A stretch of DNA of 64,000 nt from OMSK01 sp902492995. Its GTDB lineage: Bacteria; Bacillota_I; Bacilli_A; RF39; UBA660. The notes under the pieces were generated by a model. That model worked only from the letters and a program-made list of their open reading frames with translations. It was not told the origin of the DNA and searched no databases. Shown one piece after another: positions 55,854 through 64,000 of this stretch. The stretch's first letter is position 1; every line of letters starts with the position of its first letter. The stretch lies in the NCBI GenBank assembly GCA_902492995.1, contig CABUNR010000001.1, forward strand, positions 1 through 64,000. The letters are read 5' to 3'. Made by a program: the position numbers and the translations under genes.

Positions 55854-56395
55854 AAATAATAATTTCTAAGTTCTTTGAATCTTTGATAGTGTACTATTTC
55901 TCTTTGTCTTAAAAAAGCTAATGGTTTTAAAACTTCCACGTCATCAGTTAAGTCCATTAAGTGTTCATATGTAGCTCTAGCTCTTTGTTCAGCTGCCATA
56001 TCACTTTCTAAATCAGTAATATGATCACCTGTTGTACTTATATAAGATGTAGTATATGGAACACCATTTGGATCGCTTAAGAAAAATGTTCCATCATGAA
56101 TAGCAAAATTTCCTCCTAAGCCATTACTTTTAATTTCTTCTATAGTTGCATTTTCCATTAATTGATAAATCATTGTAGCAATCATTTCTAAATGTCCAAG
56201 TTCTTCTGTTGCAATATCAGTAAGTAAAGCCTTACCTTTAGAATCAGGCATTGAATATCTTTGATTCATGTATTGAAGTGCAGCACTTAACTCTGAATCA
56301 GGTCCACCATATTGACTCATTAAGTATTTAGCCATTTTTAAATCCTTTTTCTTTATATTAACAGGATATTGTAATTTTTTTTCATATATAAACAT
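55835..56395 (-). CDS. cotJC: Spore coat protein CotJC (manganese-catalase fold)
   Basis: CotJC is a ferritin-like di-manganese protein of the inner spore coat. The 186 residues include SELSAALQYMNQR, ATEELGHLEMIATMI, AAEQRARATYEHLMD and REIVHYQRFKE, which supply the Glu and His ligands of a four-helix bundle. It lies 9 bp after cotJB, with an AGGAGG site. SigmaE control is expected from Bacillus, but I could not identify a convincing SigmaE promoter. Confidence 0.95.
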   Translation of the reverse strand: MFIYEKKLQYPVNIKKKDLKMAKYLMSQYGGPDSELSAALQYMNQRYSMPDSKGKALLTDIATEELGHLEMIATMIYQLMENATIEEIKSNGLGGNFAIHDGTFFLSDPNGVPYTTSYISTTGDHITDLESDMAAEQRARATYEHLMDLTDDVEVLKPLAFLRQREIVHYQRFKELRNYYLKNQIN

Positions 56396-56404
56396 ATTAA
56401 CCTC

Positions 56405-56836
56405 CTAATTTTCCCAAGGCCATGGACTATCATCCCAACTCCATGGTGTTTTATTAGTAGCTTCACTACTTACTAAAAGTGGACCAAATTTTTGCTCATA
56501 TTCCATCATTAATTTATTTGCTTCATTTTTATATTGATTAAATAATTCTATCATATCTTTATCATTACTATAAATATCTAAATAAAGATTTATATCATGA
56601 GCTGCGAATGATATAGCATTTAAATACAACATTAATGATTCTTTATCATTTTTAGGCATTATATCAATTGCCTTAACTTTATAATCATTATATAAATCAG
56701 GAAACATATTTCCTCTTACAAATCCATTATAAGGATCATATAAAGATGCTTTATCTTCATCTTTTGTATACATAGGATCATTATAATTATTATTTGTATA
56801 ATTATAATAATCTAATTTATTTCTATATTCGTACAT
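56405..56836 (-). CDS. cotJB: Spore coat protein CotJB with CotJA-like N terminus
   Basis: Residues about 60-143 are CotJB: LMLYLNAISFAAHDINLYLDIYSNDK, YEQKFGPL and the Trp-rich end PWSWDDSPWPWEN. The first about 55 residues are extra. They include SLYDPYNGFVRGNMFPDLY, which resembles the core of CotJA (a Gly-x-Leu/Met-Phe-Pro-x-Leu segment). CotJB alone is about 85-90 residues, so this 143-residue protein looks like a CotJA-CotJB fusion. No separate cotJA is nearby. GGGAGG precedes the ATG. Confidence 0.88.
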   Translation of the reverse strand: MYEYRNKLDYYNYTNNNYNDPMYTKDEDKASLYDPYNGFVRGNMFPDLYNDYKVKAIDIMPKNDKESLMLYLNAISFAAHDINLYLDIYSNDKDMIELFNQYKNEANKLMMEYEQKFGPLLVSSEATNKTPWSWDDSPWPWEN

Positions 56837-56920
56837 ATTTTTCCTCCCACAATATCGTACGTTTTTAGGTAAAAAGTGTATAGGTTATTAACTATTTTTA
56901 AAACTTTTTAATGAAAAGTA

Positions 56921-56949
56921 TTGTCAAATAAGTAAAAAATTGATAAAAT
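56921..56949 (+). promoter_or_regulatory. Promoter of tRNA-His
   Basis: TTGTCA (56921-56926) and TAAAAT (56944-56949), 17-bp spacer, 17 bp before the tRNA. Confidence 0.7.
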
Positions 56950-56966
56950 ATATTAGTAATTTAAAT

Positions 56967-57043
56967 GGCGTGATTGGTGAAGTGGTTAACACGGCGGATT
57001 GTGGTTCCGTTATGCGTGGGTTCGATCCCCACATCGCGCCCCA
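56967..57043 (+). tRNA. tRNA-His (GTG)
   Basis: A complete cloverleaf. The acceptor GGCGTGAT pairs with ATCGCGCC over eight base pairs including the histidine-specific extra G at -1. The anticodon loop TTGTGGT has anticodon GTG at 57001-57003. The T arm is GTGGGTTCGATCCCCAC, and CCA is encoded. It is a single tRNA with its own promoter and terminator. Confidence 0.96.
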
Positions 57044-57053
57044 TTTAAAAATT

Positions 57054-57080
57054 AACTAAGAAATTCTTAGTTTTTTTTAT
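57054..57080 (+). terminator. Terminator after tRNA-His
   Basis: AACTAAG/CTTAGTT stem followed by a run of eight T. Confidence 0.85.
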
Positions 57081-57548
57081 TTAATTTTCAAAATAATATT
57101 CAATATTGTTATATTTGTCTTAAAAAAACAAAAATATAATATTAATAATTATAAAAAATTTGAAATAGATAGTTCTAAAATTAATAGTATAAAACTAATT
57201 TCAAATGAAAGAAAAAATTGTTACAACTTATTGATAGATTGTTCTTCATCTGCTAAAATAACTTCCTTTTCAGTCATGAAAAATGATGTCTTTTACCATT
57301 TAATCCATAATTATATTGTATGATATCTAAGTTTTTCAATCTTTTTGAGTTTTTTTTATAAAAAACTAACTATTTTATTTATAGTTATCTTGCTTAAATC
57401 TTGCTTAAATTTTACTTAAAATTCAAATTATCACAAAACTTAATAAATTTATAAATGAAAATTAAAAAAAGTATTAATATCTAAAAATTGTTATCATTGA
57501 AATAAAAATAATCAACATTGATTTTTTTTTATAAAATTTAATATTTAA
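57081..57548. other. AT-rich intergenic stretch with no convincing gene
   Basis: Between tRNA-His and the polysaccharide cluster I find no open frame of useful length on either strand. The minus strand at about 57221-57345 shows two short frames broken by a stop (IIQYNYGLNGKRH, then MTEKEVILADEEQS), perhaps remains of a gene. A set of 11-bp tandem repeats lies at 57388-57420. The rest is featureless A/T runs. Confidence 0.6.
57388..57420. repeat. Three 11-bp tandem repeats upstream of the polysaccharide cluster
   Basis: TCTTGCTTAAA occurs twice exactly (57388-57398, 57399-57409), followed by TTTTACTTAAA (57410-57420). An 11-bp period is one helical turn, the arrangement used by OmpR-family response regulators such as PhoP. 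The repeats are about 130 bp before the cluster promoter. Confidence 0.6.
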
Positions 57549-57577
57549 TTGATAAAACATACAAAATATGATAATAT
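57549..57577 (+). promoter_or_regulatory. Promoter of the polysaccharide cluster
   Basis: TTGATA (57549-57554) and TAATAT (57572-57577), 17-bp spacer, giving a leader of about 50 nt before the first gene. Confidence 0.65.
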
Positions 57578-57637
57578 ATTTATGATTTTACACGAATTTG
57601 GCATATTGGTAATTTTTTATGAAAGTAAGGGGTAAAA

Positions 57638-58300
57638 ATGAGGGAAAAAAGACGAAATTGGAATAATAAAAAATCATTATATGAAATAGTAAAAAGAATA
57701 ATAGATATAATTATTTCATTAATAGGAATTATTATATTATCACCTTTAATGCTTCTAATAGCAGTTTTAATTAGAATAGATAGTGAAGGAGATATTATAT
57801 TCAGTCAATCAAGAACTGGAAAATATGGTAATAAATTTGATGTGTGGAAGTTTAGAACAATGGAATCAAATAATGATGTAAGAGATTTTTCTAAAGGAGA
57901 TCAACATACAAAGATAGGAACATTTTTAAGAAAAACGAGTTTAGATGAACTACCACAACTATTTAATATATTATTAGGTTCAATGAGTTTTATAGGTCCA
58001 AGACCATGGATTCCAGAATATTTTGATAATATGAATGAAATACAAAAACATAGAGTAGATGTAAATCCTGGTTTAACAGGCCTTGCACAATCTAAAGGAA
58101 GAAATAGTATTTCAATATTTGATAAAATAAATTATGATTTAGAATATATAGATAAATATTCATTTGTAGAAGATATAAAAGTAGTATTTTATACAATAAA
58201 AACAGTATTAAAAAAAGAAGGAGCAGATGCTGGTAAATCAACAATACAAAATGAAATAGAAGATTTAAAAAAGCAAAAAAAGGAGGAGGTGCCTGCTTGA
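57638..58300 (+). CDS. Initiating sugar-phosphate transferase (bacterial sugar transferase family)
   Basis: A monotopic phosphoglycosyltransferase that puts the first sugar phosphate on undecaprenyl phosphate. The 220 residues have one N-terminal membrane helix (IIDIIISLIGIIILSPLML), WKFRTM, then RKTSLDELPQLFNIL with the catalytic Asp-Glu, SFIGPRPW and PGLTGLAQ. It is the short PglC/EpsL-like form without the WcaJ multi-helix domain. It leads the cluster, and its end overlaps the next gene by 4 bp. Sugar specificity cannot be told. Confidence 0.92.
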   Translation: MREKRRNWNNKKSLYEIVKRIIDIIISLIGIIILSPLMLLIAVLIRIDSEGDIIFSQSRTGKYGNKFDVWKFRTMESNNDVRDFSKGDQHTKIGTFLRKTSLDELPQLFNILLGSMSFIGPRPWIPEYFDNMNEIQKHRVDVNPGLTGLAQSKGRNSISIFDKINYDLEYIDKYSFVEDIKVVFYTIKTVLKKEGADAGKSTIQNEIEDLKKQKKEEVPA

Positions 58301-59445
58301 AAAAAGTATTATTTACTGCAACAGTAGATTCGCATATATTACAATTTCATCTTCCTTTTTTGAAACTCTTTAAGGACAAAGGATATGAAGTTCATGTTGC
58401 AACAAATGGAACAGAAGAAATTCCATATTGCGATGTTAAACATACTGTTTCATTTGAAAGAAGCCCATTTAAAATAAATAATTTAAAAGCAATAAAACAA
58501 TTAAAAAAAATAATAGAAGAAGAAAAATTTGATATTATACATACTCATACACCAATGGGATCGGTAGTTACTAGATTAGCAGCTAAAAATGCAAGAAAAA
58601 AATATCATACAAGAGTCATTTACACGGCACATGGTCTACATTTTTTCAAAGGAGCCCCTTTGAAAAACTGGATAATGTTTTATCCAGTTGAAAAATATTT
58701 GTCAAAATATACTGATACTCTTATCTTAATAAATCAAGAAGATTATGAATTATGTAAAAGAAAATTTAAAAAATGTAAAGATATACAATATGTACCAGGT
58801 GTCGGTATAGATGAAGAAAAGTTTAATTTTACAATGACAGAAGAAGAAAAATTAGAATTAAGAGAATCACTAGGCTTGAAAAAAGATGATTTTGTTATGA
58901 TATATCCAGCTGAAATATCTAAAAGAAAAAGACAAGAATGGTTGATAAATTCAATAAGCAATTTATTAAAAGCAAACAATAATATTCATTTATTACTACC
59001 AGGGCAAGATAGTTTAAATGGAAAATGTCAAGATTTAGTAAAAAAAATAAATTTAGAACAACAAATTCATTTTTTAGGATATAGAAAAGATATACCAAGA
59101 TTACTTAAAATATCAGATTTAGCAGTATCTAGTTCAAATCAAGAAGGGCTTCCCGTAAATATAATGGAAGCAATGTATGTAGGTCTTCCTATTGTTGCTA
59201 CAAATTGTAGAGGTAATAGAGACTTAGTTCAAAATGGGATTAATGGGTATTTAGTTGAAATAAATAATCATGTTAGATTTACTAATTTAATATATGATAT
59301 TTTTAGTTGTAAAAATATTAGTGAAAAATTTAGCTATGAAAATAATAAAAAAATAAAAAAATTTTTATTAGATAAAATAAGTATATCAATATTTGAAATA
59401 TACGAAGGAGTCTTAGATGAAAATAAAAATAAAAAAAATATTTAA
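58297..59445 (+). CDS. GT4-family glycosyltransferase
   Basis: A 382-residue GT-B enzyme like EpsD. The N-terminal Rossmann domain (VLFTATVDSHILQFHLPFLKLFKDKG, THTPMGSVVTRLAA) and the nucleotide-sugar domain with SSNQEGLPVNIMEAMYVGLPIVAT, which has the E-x7-E motif, are clear. It is coupled at both ends: 4 bp with the initiating transferase and 29 bp with the next gene. It probably adds the second sugar of the repeat unit. Confidence 0.9.
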   Translation: MKKVLFTATVDSHILQFHLPFLKLFKDKGYEVHVATNGTEEIPYCDVKHTVSFERSPFKINNLKAIKQLKKIIEEEKFDIIHTHTPMGSVVTRLAAKNARKKYHTRVIYTAHGLHFFKGAPLKNWIMFYPVEKYLSKYTDTLILINQEDYELCKRKFKKCKDIQYVPGVGIDEEKFNFTMTEEEKLELRESLGLKKDDFVMIYPAEISKRKRQEWLINSISNLLKANNNIHLLLPGQDSLNGKCQDLVKKINLEQQIHFLGYRKDIPRLLKISDLAVSSSNQEGLPVNIMEAMYVGLPIVATNCRGNRDLVQNGINGYLVEINNHVRFTNLIYDIFSCKNISEKFSYENNKKIKKFLLDKISISIFEIYEGVLDENKNKKNI

Positions 59446-60553
59446 AATCTTCTTTTGTATGATAAAATATCAGTTTTTTGTAATGTATTGTAAATTTTTT
59501 AAAATTGATAATGGACATGTATGGTTAATTTCAGAACGAGGAAATGATGCAAGAGATAATTCATATCATTTATATAAATATATTAAAAAGAATCATCCAG
59601 AAATTTGCGTTAAATATATTATTGATAAAAAGTCAGCTGATAGAAAGAAAATAGATTCAGAAGATATTGTTAATTATTGCTCAAATTTACATTATATTTT
59701 ATTTATTACATCAGGTAGATTAATAAGCACACATATTATGGGTTTTTCTCCAGATATGAGTCTTTTTTGGAGACTAAATAAAATAGGATTATTAAGGGTA
59801 AAAGGGAAAAAAATTATGCTTCAACATGGAATAACACAGAATTATTTAGAATTTATGAATAAAAAAACATCTAAATTAGATTTATTCATTTGTGGTGCAA
59901 AACCAGAATATAAATTTATTCTTGATAATTTTGGATATAATAAAAAAGTTGTAAAATATACAGGTTTTGCTAGATTTGATAATTTAAAAAATGAATTTAA
60001 AAATCAAATATTAATTATGCCAACATTTAGAAAATGGTTAAATTATTCAGATAATTTTATAGATTCAAATTATTATAAAAAATGGAATGAACTTTTAAAT
60101 AATAAAGAATTGATAAATTATTTAGAAAAAAACAATATAAATTTATATTTTTATCCTCACTATGAAATTCAAAAAAATATTAATGACTTTAAAAGTATTT
60201 CTAAAAATATAATTATTGCAGATTTTAAAAATTATGATGTTCAAAAATTACTAATTGATTCAAAATTATTAATCACAGATTATTCTAGCGTTTTTTTTGA
60301 TTTTGCTTATATGAATAAACCAGTAATTTATTACCAATTCGATTTATATGAATTTAGAAAAAAACATTATAAAGAAGGCTATTTTGATTATGAAACTATG
60401 GGATTTGGACCTGTTTGTAAGTCATCAAGAGATGTTGTTTTAAATATTATTAATTATAAATTTGACTATAAGGAAAGAGTCCAAAAATTTTTTGAATACA
60501 ATGATAAATCAAATTGTGAAAGAATTTACAATGAAATTTTAAAAATAAAATAG
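59417..60553 (+). CDS. CDP-glycerol glycerophosphotransferase-family protein
   Basis: A 378-residue protein of the TagB/TagF-type family. The C-terminal LLITDYSSVFFDFAYMNKPVIYYQFD and the central LQHGITQNYL are the signature segments that bind CDP-glycerol. An N-terminal amphipathic or membrane-near stretch (IFKIFFCMIKYQFFVMYCKFF) is present. It suggests that the polymer carries glycerol-phosphate or a related phosphodiester group. Its start is inside the preceding gene by 29 bp, after a GGAG site. Confidence 0.88.
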   Translation: MKIKIKKIFKIFFCMIKYQFFVMYCKFFKIDNGHVWLISERGNDARDNSYHLYKYIKKNHPEICVKYIIDKKSADRKKIDSEDIVNYCSNLHYILFITSGRLISTHIMGFSPDMSLFWRLNKIGLLRVKGKKIMLQHGITQNYLEFMNKKTSKLDLFICGAKPEYKFILDNFGYNKKVVKYTGFARFDNLKNEFKNQILIMPTFRKWLNYSDNFIDSNYYKKWNELLNNKELINYLEKNNINLYFYPHYEIQKNINDFKSISKNIIIADFKNYDVQKLLIDSKLLITDYSSVFFDFAYMNKPVIYYQFDLYEFRKKHYKEGYFDYETMGFGPVCKSSRDVVLNIINYKFDYKERVQKFFEYNDKSNCERIYNEILKIK

Positions 60554-60567
60554 GGGTGTTGATGTAT

Positions 60568-61578
60568 ATGAAAAATAGAAATATAAATATTGAAATATTA
60601 AGAATAATTTCAATGTTTATGGTAATAATATTACATTTTTTATATCACGGACATGTGTTAGAAAATTTAAAATTTGAAATAAGTATTTATAATTTTTTAA
60701 TCATTTTTTTAGAAACATTTTCTATTGTTGCAGTGAATATATATATATTAATTAGTGCATATTATTTATCACAAAAAAATGTAGAATTAACAAAGATAAA
60801 AAAAATATATTTAAAGACATTCATTATATCAATTATTATTGGAATAATATTATTATTATTAAAACAAATTGAATTTAATTTAAAAAATATAATTACTATT
60901 TGTTTGCCATTTACAATGCAATTGTATTGGTTTGTAAATGCATATTTAATTTTACTTTTCTTGTCACCATATATTAACATGATTATTGATAGATTTAATC
61001 AAAATGAATTAAAAAAAATATTAATAACATTATTAGTTATTAATTCAATTATTCCTTTTATTTCAATGAATACAGTTTTACTAACAACAGGAAATTCTGT
61101 TTTCTGGTTTATAAATTTATATTTAATTGCTGGTTATATTAAAAAGTACAATATTTCACTTTCATTAAAAAAAAATATATTCTTTTATTTATTGATATTG
61201 CTTCTTATGAGTTGTTTCAACTTAATAATTTATAAAAATTTTGGATTATTGCTTATGTTAAGATTTTTAAATTATAATAATATTTGGGTATTAATATTAT
61301 CAGTTCTAGTGTTTCTATTATTTATTAATTCTAAGCAAAAATATAGTCGTAATTTAGAAAAGTTTATTATGTTTTTTTCTAAATCCACATTTGCAGTTTA
61401 TTTAATAAGTGATAATAAATTTGTTAGAGAGATATTATGGAAAAATCTTATAGACACTTTAAAATATAATAATAACATTTATATGATTATATACATAATA
61501 TTAAATTCTATTTTAATTTTTTTAGCGTGTGTTATTTGTGATAAAATCATAAATAGTTTTAAAATTTTTAGAAGGTGA
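60568..61578 (+). CDS. Acyltransferase-3-family membrane protein
   Basis: A polytopic protein of 336 residues with about ten membrane segments, of the acyltransferase 3 family that O-acetylates or succinylates surface sugars. The N terminus NINIEILRIISMFMVIILHFLYHG contains the conserved RxxxxxxVxxxH-type helix with the catalytic His. I start at ATG 60568, 9 bases after AGGGGTG; the two upstream possibilities lie in or next to that site. The stop is TGA. Confidence 0.85.
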   Translation: MKNRNINIEILRIISMFMVIILHFLYHGHVLENLKFEISIYNFLIIFLETFSIVAVNIYILISAYYLSQKNVELTKIKKIYLKTFIISIIIGIILLLLKQIEFNLKNIITICLPFTMQLYWFVNAYLILLFLSPYINMIIDRFNQNELKKILITLLVINSIIPFISMNTVLLTTGNSVFWFINLYLIAGYIKKYNISLSLKKNIFFYLLILLLMSCFNLIIYKNFGLLLMLRFLNYNNIWVLILSVLVFLLFINSKQKYSRNLEKFIMFFSKSTFAVYLISDNKFVREILWKNLIDTLKYNNNIYMIIYIILNSILIFLACVICDKIINSFKIFRR

Positions 61579-61584
61579 AAAAAT

Positions 61585-62754
61585 ATGATATTATATTTAA
61601 TTTGTTTTTTATGTTTTATTTTCTTTCCAGTATTAAGTATATTTGTTTCATTATTTTGCTATATCATTGATAAAAATAGAAAAGGAATTTTTTATTCAAT
61701 ATTAATTGGTCTTACGTTAGGCATTATTTCTTATTATTTCATACCACCGATTGACTATGATTTGTTTAGACATCATTTAGTTGTTGAAGAATTTAATGGA
61801 TTAAATTTTAAAAATTTCTTTTTAATTGCTAAAAATATTGATCTTGAATTTATTCCTAAAATATACAGCTATTTTATTAGCATTTTAGGAAATAATGACC
61901 TTTTACAATTTTTTATTGTATCGTTAGGTTATACTATATTATTCTATATGTTATATGATTATAGAAAACAAAGTTGTATAAATAACGGATTATTTATATT
62001 TATAACAATATTTATTATTTTTGGGTTTAATGCATTATACTTTATAAGCGGATTGTATTGCTATATTGCAATGATTATTTTTTCATTTGGAATATATAAT
62101 GAATATATAAAATGTAATAACAAAATAGTTTCATATATTCTTTATATATTGGTATTGTTTATTCACAATTCTTTGTTTTTTGCATTTGCAATATACTTAT
62201 TTTATAAATTATTTAAAAACAAACTGAATTATAAAAATATTTTTATTTGTTTGCTTTGTCTATTTTTTTTGAATTATTTTGTTGGATTTTTAAATTCGAT
62301 TATTAATTTAGAAATAATAAATAAACTAAATGAGACATATAATCATTATTTAATTAGAAATGATTATATGAAAAAATTTTATAGCGGAATAATATTTTTT
62401 ATAGAAATTTCGAAACTTTTAATGATATTAATATGTATATTTTTGCAAAAAGAAAAAAATAAATTTTCGGGAGTAAATGGGTATATTATATTACTTAGTA
62501 TATGTACGATTTTAATGATTCCCAAATCAATTGTTATGATTAGATTTATTATGATAATACAATTTTTAGGAATAATTCCAATTTTTGATTACTTCAGTAA
62601 AGTAAATAAAAATAAAATTTTGTTATTAATAATAATAATATTTTTGGATTTGATTTATATAGGCTTTTTTTATAGAAGTTTTAGAAATGAAAATTTTGGT
62701 GGCTTATTAGATAAGAAATTAATAGAAAATGTTTTCTCTATTTTTAGAAAATGA
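61585..62754 (+). CDS. EpsG-like polysaccharide polymerase
   Basis: A 389-residue membrane protein with about ten segments and the EpsG/Wzy pattern of an extracytoplasmic loop after the third helix (IPPIDYDLFRHH) and a second long loop before the C-terminal helices. Such proteins join repeat units outside the membrane. Sequence similarity in this class is low, so the call depends on topology and neighbours. Wzx flippase is not yet seen and may lie beyond the window. Confidence 0.75.
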   Translation: MILYLICFLCFIFFPVLSIFVSLFCYIIDKNRKGIFYSILIGLTLGIISYYFIPPIDYDLFRHHLVVEEFNGLNFKNFFLIAKNIDLEFIPKIYSYFISILGNNDLLQFFIVSLGYTILFYMLYDYRKQSCINNGLFIFITIFIIFGFNALYFISGLYCYIAMIIFSFGIYNEYIKCNNKIVSYILYILVLFIHNSLFFAFAIYLFYKLFKNKLNYKNIFICLLCLFFLNYFVGFLNSIINLEIINKLNETYNHYLIRNDYMKKFYSGIIFFIEISKLLMILICIFLQKEKNKFSGVNGYIILLSICTILMIPKSIVMIRFIMIIQFLGIIPIFDYFSKVNKNKILLLIIIIFLDLIYIGFFYRSFRNENFGGLLDKKLIENVFSIFRK

Positions 62755-62819
62755 TTTTATAATTTAAATTGATATAGAAAGGAATCTAATAATTTAGATA
62801 TTAGACAATACGTGATAAT

Positions 62820-63908
62820 ATGAAAATAATGCAAGTAAATAATACAATGAATATTGGAGGAATTGAATCGTTTTTGATGAATATATATAGAAATATTAAT
62901 CTTCAGAAATATGAATTCGTATTTTTGACATATAATGATGAAAAATATGATTTTGAAGATGAAATATTATCATTAGGAGGAAAAATATTAAGAATATCAA
63001 ATCCAAATAAAGTTTCAATTTTTAGACATATTTATCAGTTGTATTCTATTATGAAAAAAGAAAAGCCTGATGTTGTACATTGTCATACACATTTTAATTG
63101 TGCGTATGTAATGTTTGCTGCGGCATGCGCAGGAATAAAGATAAGAATTACTCATTCTCATTCAACATATGCAAAATTAGAAAAACGTTTAATAAAAAGG
63201 ATTAAGTGGTTTTTTTCTAGAAAAATAATTAATTTTTTTTCAACAAATAAACTTGCATGTAGTACTGAAGCGGGAGAGGCTTTATATAATGATCATAAAT
63301 TTATAGTTATACCAAATGGAATTGATTTAGAAAAATATTCATTTTCTGAATCAAAACGTAAAGAATTGAGAAAAAAATATAAGATTGATGATAATTGCAT
63401 TGTTATTGGTCATGTTGGAAGATTAGATATTCCAAAAAATCATATGTTTTTATTAGAAATCTTTAAATGTTTTTTAATGAAAAATGAAAATACAAAATTA
63501 ATCTTAGTAGGAAGTGGTCCTCTTGAAAATAAAATAAAAAATTATATAGAAAAAGCCAAGATAAATGATAAAGTAATTATGATGGGAAATAGAAATGATG
63601 TATATGATATATACAATATGTTTGATATATTTATTTTCCCATCATTGTATGAAGGGTTACCTGTAACATTGGTAGAAGCGCAAGCAAATGGATTACAAAT
63701 ATTTGCAAGTGATAACATTTCACACGAAATAAAAATTTCGGAAAATTTGAATTTTTATAATTTAAAAAATACGGCAGAACAATGGGCTAATAATATTTAT
63801 TATAATTATAAAGAAAGAATCGAATCGAATGTTGTAATAAAAAATTCAATCTATTCAATAAATAATACAATTAATGAATTAGTAAAAATTTATGGTGGTG
63901 ATAATTAA
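62820..63908 (+). CDS. GT4-family glycosyltransferase (EpsF-like)
   Basis: A 362-residue GT-B enzyme. The N terminus IMQVNNTMNIGGIESFLMNIYRNI and VVHCHTHFN mark the acceptor domain; GHVGRLDIPKNHMFLLEIF and FPSLYEGLPVTLVEAQANGLQIFAS mark the donor domain. A hairpin TCTAATA/TATTAGA (62785-62805) lies in the 65-bp gap upstream. The stop directly touches the licD start. Confidence 0.9.
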   Translation: MKIMQVNNTMNIGGIESFLMNIYRNINLQKYEFVFLTYNDEKYDFEDEILSLGGKILRISNPNKVSIFRHIYQLYSIMKKEKPDVVHCHTHFNCAYVMFAAACAGIKIRITHSHSTYAKLEKRLIKRIKWFFSRKIINFFSTNKLACSTEAGEALYNDHKFIVIPNGIDLEKYSFSESKRKELRKKYKIDDNCIVIGHVGRLDIPKNHMFLLEIFKCFLMKNENTKLILVGSGPLENKIKNYIEKAKINDKVIMMGNRNDVYDIYNMFDIFIFPSLYEGLPVTLVEAQANGLQIFASDNISHEIKISENLNFYNLKNTAEQWANNIYYNYKERIESNVVIKNSIYSINNTINELVKIYGGDN

Positions 63909-64000
63909 ATGAAAGAAAAATTAACGCTTAAAGAAATACAAATTGAAGAGAAAAAAATTTTATTTGAAACAATCAATTTTTTAAATAAAAATAATATTTC
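63909..64000 (+). CDS. LicD-family protein, N terminus only
   Basis: The frame begins at ATG 63909, immediately after the previous stop, and runs off the window after about 30 codons. LTLKEIQIEEKKILFETINF is the usual opening of LicD-type phosphotransferases, just before the GTLLG motif that would follow. These enzymes add phosphocholine or another phospho-group to sugars. The call is tentative because only the first about 30 residues are visible. Confidence 0.65.
   Translation, partial: MKEKLTLKEIQIEEKKILFETINFLNKNNI

Noticed and set aside
56837..56920. SigmaE promoter for cotJB-cotJC
   Set aside because: TATACACT on the minus strand resembles the -10, but no matching -35 lies at the right distance.
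57221..57345. Decayed sigma-factor fragment on the minus strand
   Set aside because: About 20 residues recall a sigma region 4 opening, but the match is too short and the following frame does not continue it.

Overview
The window is the replication-origin region of a very AT-rich, endospore-forming Firmicute, most likely an uncultured gut-type member of the Bacilli or a related low-GC lineage. The evidence is sequence-internal. An oriC lies between dnaA and rpmH at about 19.5 kb. Nearly all genes to its left are on the minus strand and nearly all to its right on the plus strand, so transcription follows replication. TGA is used as a stop (for example rpiB, walJ and the EPS genes), so this is not the Mycoplasma code. 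Sporulation genes are present: bofA, spoIIIJ/yidC, spoIIR, spoIID, spoIIQ, spoIIID, cotJB and cotJC. Gene order closely follows Bacillus subtilis, with losses (no yabA, tmk, soj/spo0J, rapZ or gdpP at the expected places).

Left arm (61-19465, minus strand): dnaA, dnaN, a ComK-family regulator, recF, gyrB, gyrA, SRP RNA, tadA, dnaX, ybaB, recR, bofA, holB, ricT, yabB, rsmI, pth, mfd. Two perfect parS palindromes flank the SRP RNA-tadA segment. An exact Noc-binding palindrome lies inside rsmI. Two Spo0A-type boxes sit between dnaN and comK.

Right arm, core part (19840-55304, mostly plus strand): rpmH, rnpA, yidC, jag, mnmE, mnmG and rsmG, then a Noc-like ParB carrying thirteen ~17-residue repeats. 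An accessory patch at 28.2-31.0 kb follows, with two unrecognised proteins and two decayed 5' fragments of uvrB next to intact uvrB. Then come yvlD, lgt, trxB, yvcK, whiA; rplI, dnaB, walJ, rlmH; spoIIR, mntP, fba, murA, rpmE, rpiB; spoIID, spoIIQ, spoIIID, mbl; tagO, a YetF protein, an opposite-strand membrane-anchored nuclease, and typA.

End of the window (55.3-64 kb): a divergent pair of small helix-turn-helix genes, cotJC with an apparent cotJA-cotJB fusion, tRNA-His, a 594-bp non-coding stretch with three 11-bp tandem repeats, and the start of a surface-polysaccharide cluster. That cluster holds an initiating phosphoglycosyltransferase, two GT4 glycosyltransferases, a CDP-glycerol-type phosphotransferase, an acyltransferase, an EpsG-like polymerase and a LicD gene cut by the window end.

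The most interesting signals are the Noc-like protein with its binding sites, ComK under apparent Spo0A boxes, the repeated decay of uvrB 5' copies around two orphan genes, tandem hairpins that bury the ribosome binding sites of spoIIR and mntP, and the CotJA-CotJB fusion. I see no CRISPR array, prophage or insertion sequence.
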